In this document: positions 58,022-64,000 of the stretch, one piece after another
Position numbering within the stretch: the first letter of the stretch is position 1
Layout: every line of letters begins with the position of its first letter
Origin: Papiliotrema nemorosa
Lineage: Eukaryota > Basidiomycota > Tremellomycetes > Tremellales > Rhynchogastremaceae
Assembly: GCA_032158125.1 (NCBI GenBank)
Contig: JASKOT010000045.1
Coordinates: forward strand, 31,962-95,961
Direction: 5' to 3'
DNA length: 64,000 bases
Notes under the pieces: generated by a model
The model's input: only the letters and a program-made list of their open reading frames with translations
What the model was told of the DNA's origin: nothing
Database searches by the model: none
Made by a program: the position numbers and the translations under genes

Positions 58022-60908
58022 TCAAGCCAGGCGGTCCTTTTCTGCTTGTTCTTCCGCCATTCGCATCGCAAAAGCCATCTCTGCAGCCATCACACTCTCT
58101 CCGCCGGCTGTCATGCCCCCACCAGCCGTCATCCCCATCATCCCGGTCTTGCCCGTCTTTGGACCTCCTCTCAGCTCCTCTGTCCACCCTGTGACTCCAG
58201 TGAATGGAACAGGGGTCATGCCCGGTTTCATACCCTCTATTCCTCCCACTCCACCTTTATCAAACTTGCATCCCGCACATCCATCCACGTAGGCCTTGAT
58301 ATCTTCTCTCATGGTCTCCCACCAAAACGTCTCACTCAACAACTCTATCATGGTATTGTAATCCCCATGAGAAGAATTTCCACCTTGATCAGGTTCATGA
58401 TGTGCGTCTTCGAGGATTTCCCTCCGAATGTCTCCTTTTGGAGGGACGAGTAATGCAGCCTCGTCTCCATCCGGAGCGACGTATAGTAACCCAATGTCGG
58501 ATAACAAAAAGTCGTCGTTGGGTTTTCCAGCTCGAATATCAGCGATAAGAGGGACGAGATCCGGATCGTTCGGGTAGGCCAATAACCATCGTCTAGTCTC
58601 TTCATCCAACTCTGCACCGGCACCAGGTAACGGTGGCACGCCGTCCACCCCAGGCAGACCGAACTGAGTTTGAGTCTGCGGATCGAGAAAGGTTGTTCTT
58701 GGTGCGAAGAAACTGTCACCGGATTGATTTCGAATATGCGCCATGGGTTTGGATTCTGGTGGGAGCATGATCGCTGCCGCAGACGGGTCAGGCGGATGAA
58801 GGAATGTGTTCCATTCGTAGCCCTAGCCCACGTCAAGCGGAATCTCTGTGTATACAAAAGGTAAGCGACTTACAATGTTCCAAGCCCAACGTACGGCTCC
58901 GACCAAAGTATCGAGTGAGAATATGAAGACTATCAGGGGGATATACGCCCCTGCACTGGGCTGCATCAGTCTCGGGCGTTGACTTCCGTTCCTCCTTACC
59001 CGTACGAGACGTCCTTGGCACCTGTACCGGTGATCAGTGACTTTTTGAACCCGAAAGCAATCCCAAACTAACATCAGTATGCCGGAATACACTCAACGTT
59101 CCGACTTACCGAAGCGACAGCCAAGACGCTGACCAGTACAGCAAAGATATGACCCACAGGCGCCCTTCGATGTCCCCACCAAGCCCACCACACCCAAATA
59201 TACCCTTCAAAAGGGGGTCGTTCGCACCTCACCCTGATATCCACCTCTGCTTGAGCGGTAGATTTCCCTTTACCTCCGTTGGGCGCGAGCAGTGCAGCTT
59301 CGTCTAGTAGGTGATGGAAGGGAAGGGAGAGGATGAAGAAGAGGTAAAAGTGGAGAAAGGCGCTGAGAAGGGCGTAGAGAGCTGATAGCCAGCTCAAAAT
59401 GCAGAGAGCGGTCAGCATATCCCCAAGAGAAGAAAGAAGCGGGCTAGGCGTCAGATGGCTGCAGGCTGAGTTGGGTTACTGCTCACTCTCCAGGGATGCT
59501 ATATGTCATATTGGCGTTGGAGAAATCGCTACCCCTGTACTCTGTACAGTCATCCCTGATCTGGATCAGCTCTCGTGCCAGCTAAGGCGAAGAGGCAGAC
59601 TTACCCAGTCAGGGGACACCACCCATTCACTCCCAGTCCAACTGCACCTACACCCCTCGGGCTCACTGCAAAAGCGCCCACGGGAACTTTAAGGTATCGA
59701 CTCATTGGACCGGGGTTGTTCTGTAATGAAATAGTCAATAACAGTGCTGAGACTAAACCCAACGCAGGATTGATGAACGGTCTCCAGGTTTGATAGAACC
59801 GTGACAGTCCACCAGTCGTCTTGATCACTGCCGATCTGGGTATCTTGATGCCTGATCCTCGCCTGGGGGAAGTCACGTCCCTGGATTGTTTCTCTTTGAA
59901 GGGGGTAGTTGGGGAATTGTATCGAGCCGGAGCGACGGACATGCGCCCGAGACGCTGTTGCGCCGCCGGAGACATGAGTCGTGGTGAAGTCGTATCTGCA
60001 AATGGGTTTGAGCCGTCGACATCCTTAGATCCCAGCTTGCGATTGGGGTCCATATTCTTGGTGAGGTGTTCTAGCTCGAGCACGCTGGGTAACGTCGATT
60101 TGCGTATACTCGCATACTTGCCTAGTGAATCTCGACTTGCATCATGGTAAGCTCCATGCTCTTGTTTTCCATCAGCAGAGTAAGGAGTCATCAGTCCCGG
60201 TGAGGTCGTCATTCCATTCCCGTATTGTGGTGGAATCATGATAGACCCAGTACCCGACATGGACATTTCTCCTGGTGAGTTGACCATCGCCCCTGATCCC
60301 CATCTATCATTGTTGCTCCTCCCATTGGACACCGGACTTGGGCCTTTGTGTCGAGCTTTGGAGGGTGAATCTTGAAGATACGACAGAGCCGAGCGGGCAG
60401 TCATTGGATCACCGATAGAACTGGGGGACATGACCATCTGCCCCCCTCCCCATGTCGCACCTCCACCATGTGTCCGTGATGAATTTCGATCATCTGCCAT
60501 ATACTCCTCGTCTTCTTCTTGTATATCACCCAGCGTGTTACCCCGCATGCCTGTGCCGAGCGGAGCAGTGGTCATGCCCAGACTCGAACGTGAATAAGCC
60601 GAAGTCTCAGTTCTGAGTCCATCTTGATCATCGTCTTCATCCCAGTCTGATCGAGCGTAAAGTGGGGTCTCGCCATCCCCTCCAATCCCATCTGAGACAC
60701 TTGAGGATACCTCAGATCTTTCAGAGACGGGTCTGCGTCTCGGCACCGGTGGAACCCAGCTTGAAGAATGAGCAGTGCGCGGACGAGGGGTCGAGTACTC
60801 GAACAAAGAGCTGACGCGAGTAGCGCGAGAGTCTCGGGAGACTGTAGGAGAGGTGGGATAGGCAGAGTAGGTAGTTGATACTGGGTCAGACCGTCTTCTA
60901 GAGGTCAT
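58022..60908 (-). CDS. Multi-pass membrane protein ending in an integrase-type H2C2 zinc-binding domain
   Basis: Several exons; about 900 residues. Residues 1 to about 370 are Ser/Arg-rich and disordered (ATG 60908, MTSRRRSDPVSTTYSAYPTS). Transmembrane segments follow: FINPALGLVSALLLTISLQ, then LTALCILSWLSALYALLSAF with FYLFFILSLPFHHLL, then HIFAVLVSVLAVASV and YIPLIVFIFSLDTLVGAVRW. The last exon (58022-58768 plus its 5' part) has an H2C2 zinc motif: AHHEP...SHGDYNTMIELL, ETFWWETMREDIKAYVDGCA and GC, the layout of the HHCC domain of retroelement integrases (W-x-M-R-x-D-I-x-x-Y-V-x-x-C-x-x-C). No integrase catalytic core follows; the tail is Gly/Met-rich. This suggests a host gene with a captured or ancient retroelement-type zinc domain. 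Exon borders between 58770 and 59600 are approximate. Confidence 0.65.
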
Positions 60909-61324
60909 CTCGGAAACTTCGACAGTCGGCAATATGCTTGCTCATGCGCAAACCTTCCTCGATTGACGCAATTTGCGCTATGAGTACAGTGAGGTGATTG
61001 CAGAGTGTTCCGCTACATGTTGACGCGACAGGTGTGGGCTTAAAGGGGCAAAAGAAGGAGCAAGTCGACAAAGGGGGAAACTTGGAATCTCATGACGTGA
61101 CTTCACTATCACTCGACCCTTTGTCTCCCTCGACCATCTTCCTAAGGAGCCGGGCTTAAAGGGGCAAAAGAAGGAGCAAGTCGACAAAGGGGGAAACTTG
61201 GAATCTCATGACGTGACTTCACTATCACTCGACCCTTTGTCTCCCTCGACCATCTTCCTAAGGAGCCGCCGATGGGAGCACGGTAGGGAGAGTAACATCC
61301 ATTTCACCCCAGAAACGCAATGAA
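60909..61324. promoter_or_regulatory. Divergent upstream region holding a tandem duplication
   Basis: About 415 bases between the membrane protein gene and a small plus-strand ORF. More than half of it is the 116-base duplication at 61036-61267. Each unit contains TGACGTGA, close to a CREB/ATF-type site. Confidence 0.5.
61036..61267. repeat. Perfect 116-bp tandem duplication
   Basis: Copies 61036-61151 and 61152-61267 are identical base for base, joined without spacer. The exact identity suggests a very recent duplication or an assembly artefact. Confidence 0.97.
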
Positions 61325-61510
61325 ATGATGCCTATGACGACTCGGGAGTCAACTCAGCCCAAGCCAAGTGGATCTACAGCCGCAGAAGTTGCTGCAGAAG
61401 ACGGACGTTCTTTCAGGGATCAGTTGAATGATGTGGTGCGAATGAATGAGGAGCGATTGAAAAGGGTCAAAGAGCAGTCCAGTATTTTACCATCAACGAA
61501 CCAAAAGTAA
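61325..61510 (+). CDS. Small orphan ORF, coiled-coil-like
   Basis: 61 residues from ATG 61325; the C-terminal half is heptad-like (FRDQLNDVVRMNEERLKRVK). The last codons overlap a GTAAGC sequence, so it may be the first exon of a longer gene whose other exons I could not identify. No family recognised. Confidence 0.3.
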   Translation: MMPMTTRESTQPKPSGSTAAEVAAEDGRSFRDQLNDVVRMNEERLKRVKEQSSILPSTNQK

Positions 61511-62046
61511 GCCGGCTTGATATTGTACATGACAATCCACTGTAAACGGTGAGAAGATAATACAAGGCTCTTGCTGGGCTCGGAGGGTATGCGAGATGTT
61601 CCGGGTCCACGCGTGTGACCATCAAACCATGACAAAGGACGGTCTGCTACGTACACTACCCATGTGACTCTAGCGCAAGATGCGTAGGACTGGGAATAAG
61701 TCGGGGCATCGTGCGAACATCCTTTCTTTACGTCTTTCACTTTTCTCGTGGTTGGTTGTAGGCGGGTGTCGGCGCTCGTGCGAATTTTTGAATTCCTCCT
61801 CTTATCCGTCTGTGACATTAACATGCTTCATGCCTATACATATATATTCTGTGGCCCTGATGGCTTTGCGCTTTCCCAGAAGACCTGAGCTCGCCACTGC
61901 ACTGGCACATTGTGTTATTTGACCAGTGACACAATTTATAGAGCGTACAACTCTTCCACACAGAGACTGATTCTTCACAGGAGAACAACTCAGGACACTA
62001 CTCCTTCAAAATATCAAGCGACAACAGCGCTACATATGTCGATCCA
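61511..62046. other. Intergenic, nothing recognised
   Basis: About 540 bases with short motif-free ORFs only; possible downstream exons of the 61325 ORF cannot be excluded. Confidence 0.35.
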
Positions 62047-62427
62047 ATGAAACTGTTGATACCACCCTCTGCGATACCAGCTTTCAACGCGCATGTCCCC
62101 ACCCGTGCGTCAAGCAGCACTGTATCGCAAGATTTTTCGGATACTCTCACTGCCCTGTTTTTGAGCAACCAGAGAATTAAGACTCAAATTACGGCGATCA
62201 GTGCGCAGCTGGACGAGGACAAGGATCAAATCCGAAACCAGATGATTTCTGATGGCATTGACCCTAATTCGGTCACTGAAGGGTCCCGTCCAAGCTCGGG
62301 ATCAAGTGAGCATTCCAGGCAATGCGTTTGGGATGACACGTCGCACCAATCCATCGTGAGACCCCACCGACGTGAGGGCGCAAGCTCGAGCGGTCTCTCC
62401 AGCATGGGCCAAGGTCAAATGCCATGA
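62047..62427 (+). CDS. Small orphan protein with a helical centre
   Basis: 126 residues, single open frame from ATG 62047. The centre is coiled-coil-like (LTALFLSNQRIKTQITAISA, LDEDKDQIRNQMISDGIDPN) and the C-terminus is Ser-rich and disordered. No family recognised. One of three similar-sized orphans next to the transposon. Confidence 0.4.
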   Translation: MKLLIPPSAIPAFNAHVPTRASSSTVSQDFSDTLTALFLSNQRIKTQITAISAQLDEDKDQIRNQMISDGIDPNSVTEGSRPSSGSSEHSRQCVWDDTSHQSIVRPHRREGASSSGLSSMGQGQMP

Positions 62428-62979
62428 AGTTCGCCACTTGTTCGTGATAGGCAAGGGGGCTGAGGCCCATAGATTATGATACTGTAGGTAGGCGGGGACG
62501 GCGCTTGATCAATGCATGAGAACATGATTGTCAAAGATAGACTTGAAGCCGTTAGGGCAGCTGATCAGCCCCATCAGTGGACTCTCATCAACCCTGCGAT
62601 ACTAAGCTCTAAGTGTACCCGGGAAACTTTGAAACGCTTCTCGGAAAGTACAGTACTCGTACAGTATGACTCTTAATACCCCCAATGCTTTTTTGTGAGA
62701 ACTCTACATGTCAAAAGTCATTTGCGATCCTTTCGCTCTCGACTCCTGGCGAGCTACTTGGTTGCTGAGAGACTTTTGCAGGGCATGCTTCTGATTCAAA
62801 AACGATCGAGAAGGGTTCATTACGATTGCACTAGTATAAGACCCCTTGTCGATGAGCCACAAATCTTGACATCCCGACGTGGTCTCTGCGTCATACATAC
62901 TGTACACTGCTTTGCATTTCTTGCTATTTCCAGCTCTCATACAGTCTCACGCAAAAAGTGAAGCTCGCCATCGTCAAAG
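62428..62979. promoter_or_regulatory. Upstream region with TACAGTAC motifs
   Basis: About 550 bases. TACAGTAC followed by TCG and TACAGTA lies at 62649-62666, and another TACTGTAC near 62900. No gene recognised. Confidence 0.4.
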
Positions 62980-63526
62980 ATGTCGACCAACCCATCGGAC
63001 TTTTCCCACGCAAACAGCCAAGTGGACTGGGATGCCATGATGAGGTTAGCAGGAGGTGCGGACAGTCAGCAGAACCCGGGATCCGCTCCATCTACCCATG
63101 TGCCACATGTCATTTTGAGTCCCGAGCATCCCCAAAATGTCACGTCTTTCCATCAAATGCTCGAAAGAAACAACTCTTTGTATCGCAACCTCATGCATCA
63201 CGCTTCTCACATGAATGAGTCAATCAGGGAAGCTCATGGAACGCGCATGACTGAACTGCAGCATCTTCGTACTGCTTGTGAGGTGAATGGGCGGTGTGAA
63301 TCCGAGTGAGGTATATGCTGACTGGCAGACAGATTATAGGGGCCTTTTGAGAGCCTGGGACGACTACAAGACTGACATGAGCAGGAAGCTTCATGAAAAC
63401 AATCGTGAGATTCTGGAGATGATGAATCAACTTGGACTGCAGATCCCATTGCCTGGCGCTGCGGTAGGAAGGACCGATCTCAATTCCGGAAGTGAGCCTT
63501 CCTTTGGCAATCTATATGATCAGTAG
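62980..63526 (+). CDS. Small orphan coiled-coil protein
   Basis: Exons 62980-63282 and 63329-63526 join in phase to 166 residues; the intron has GTGAAT and CAG ends. Start MSTNPSDFSHANSQVDWDAM. Most of the rest is helical (FHQMLERNNSLYRNLMHHAS, LLRAWDDYKTDMSRKLHENN, REILEMMNQLGLQIPLPG). No family recognised. It ends 50 bases before the putative end of the transposon. Confidence 0.5.
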
Positions 63527-63575
63527 TATTTGAGCAGGATGTTCCCACAATGAGCGGGATCTGGGCCTGGATATA

Positions 63576-63590
63576 CAGTAGGGATCCGAG
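63576..63590. repeat. Putative terminal end of a Tc1/mariner-type element
   Basis: CAGTAGGGATCCGAG follows a TA dinucleotide at 63574-63575, and TA is the target site of this superfamily. It lies 148 bases beyond the transposase stop. The opposite terminus is outside the window, so the inverted repeat cannot be confirmed. Confidence 0.45.
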
Positions 63591-63723
63591 AAAAGTTGTA
63601 GGTGGCGATTGCCACCACTATCATCTCAGAGGGTATCAATATTCTTGCAACTATAACTCATGCAATTTGACAGCTAGAGACTTGAAACTTTGTATACAAA
63701 GGCATACATATGTTATCTATCAC

Positions 63724-64000
63724 TCAGTACGGAATAGACCAGCCTCTCTGATGCTTGAGCAGCCGCACCCGCTTTGGCATCCCATCCACCAACCTGTTCA
63801 CAGTCCTGATTGGTATTGCATCCCACTCTTCTTGTATCGCTCTCCAAAGCTCGTCCTCAGAGGTAGGAATGCTTGACCTCCTTCTCAACTTTGTTTTGAC
63901 AATACTCCACATATTCTCTATTGGATTTAGGTCGGGAGAGTGTGCAGGGTGGGGAAAGTTGGTGATCTTCAATTTATCCCTCTCACTCTGGAGCGATTTC
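63724..64000 (-). mobile_element. Tc1/mariner-type transposase, C-terminal part (runs off right edge)
   Basis: Open minus-strand frame from the window edge to a stop at 63724. It contains HPAHSPDLNPIENMWSIVK, the signature of the DDE transposase C-terminus in which the Glu of IEN is the third catalytic residue. Then LRRRSSIPTSEDELWRAIQE and WDAIPIRTVNRLVDGMPKR, also typical. The catalytic end looks intact. The first two Asp residues and the DNA-binding domain lie outside the window. Confidence 0.88.

Noticed and set aside
61036..61267. CRISPR-like or satellite array
   Set aside because: There are only two contiguous copies without spacers; it is a simple tandem duplication in a eukaryotic promoter.

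Overview
The window looks like nuclear DNA of a basidiomycete yeast, most probably a tremellomycete (Cryptococcus/Kwoniella type). The reasons are dense genes on both strands, many very short introns (about 32-110 bases, GT...AG), short intergenic gaps, and a set of typical fungal single-copy genes (PCH2, YPT7, ATG16, GYP1, TBCD, PTPA, TRM11, DCP2, NOP1, UBP3, SNZ, BMT5). The species is inference; no rRNA or tRNA gene was seen.

Layout. 1-6.6 kb: N-terminal half of an RBM26/27-type RNA-binding protein, the meiotic AAA+ ATPase PCH2, the vacuolar Rab YPT7 and autophagy factor ATG16. 6.9-23.8 kb: four related genes (A at 6936-7940 minus; B at 8655-11228, C at 17263-19921 and D at 20328-23757, all plus). 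They encode BRCT domains joined by a long disordered linker to a C-terminal Myb-like module, the layout of the telomere protein Rap1. The set is interrupted by the Rab-GAP gene GYP1 and a conserved Ser-rich disordered protein gene. 24-29.2 kb: a small orphan and the tubulin cofactor TBCD. 29.9-34 kb: two tandem paralogues of a small membrane or secreted protein plus a 499-residue orphan. 34.1-37.4 kb: PTPA and TRM11, divergently transcribed. 37.5-43 kb: three orphan disordered proteins and a secreted double beta-trefoil lectin. 43-45.2 kb: gene-poor. 45.2-57.9 kb: DCP2, fibrillarin NOP1, UBP3/USP10, vitamin B6 synthase SNZ and rRNA methyltransferase BMT5. 58-61 kb: a membrane protein ending in a retroelement-type H2C2 zinc-binding domain, with a perfect 116-base tandem duplication in its upstream region. 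61.3-64 kb: three small orphan coiled-coil ORFs, then the 3' end of a Tc1/mariner-type transposon that runs off the window.

The most unusual content is the four-member BRCT/Myb cluster. All members share an intron position inside the second BRCT and three share one inside the Myb module, so they are local duplicates; one lacks the first BRCT and one carries an apparent single-base frameshift. If the Rap1-like reading is right, this is a lineage-specific expansion of telomere or chromatin factors. The remaining recognised genes are ordinary housekeeping genes and do not form a pathway with each other.
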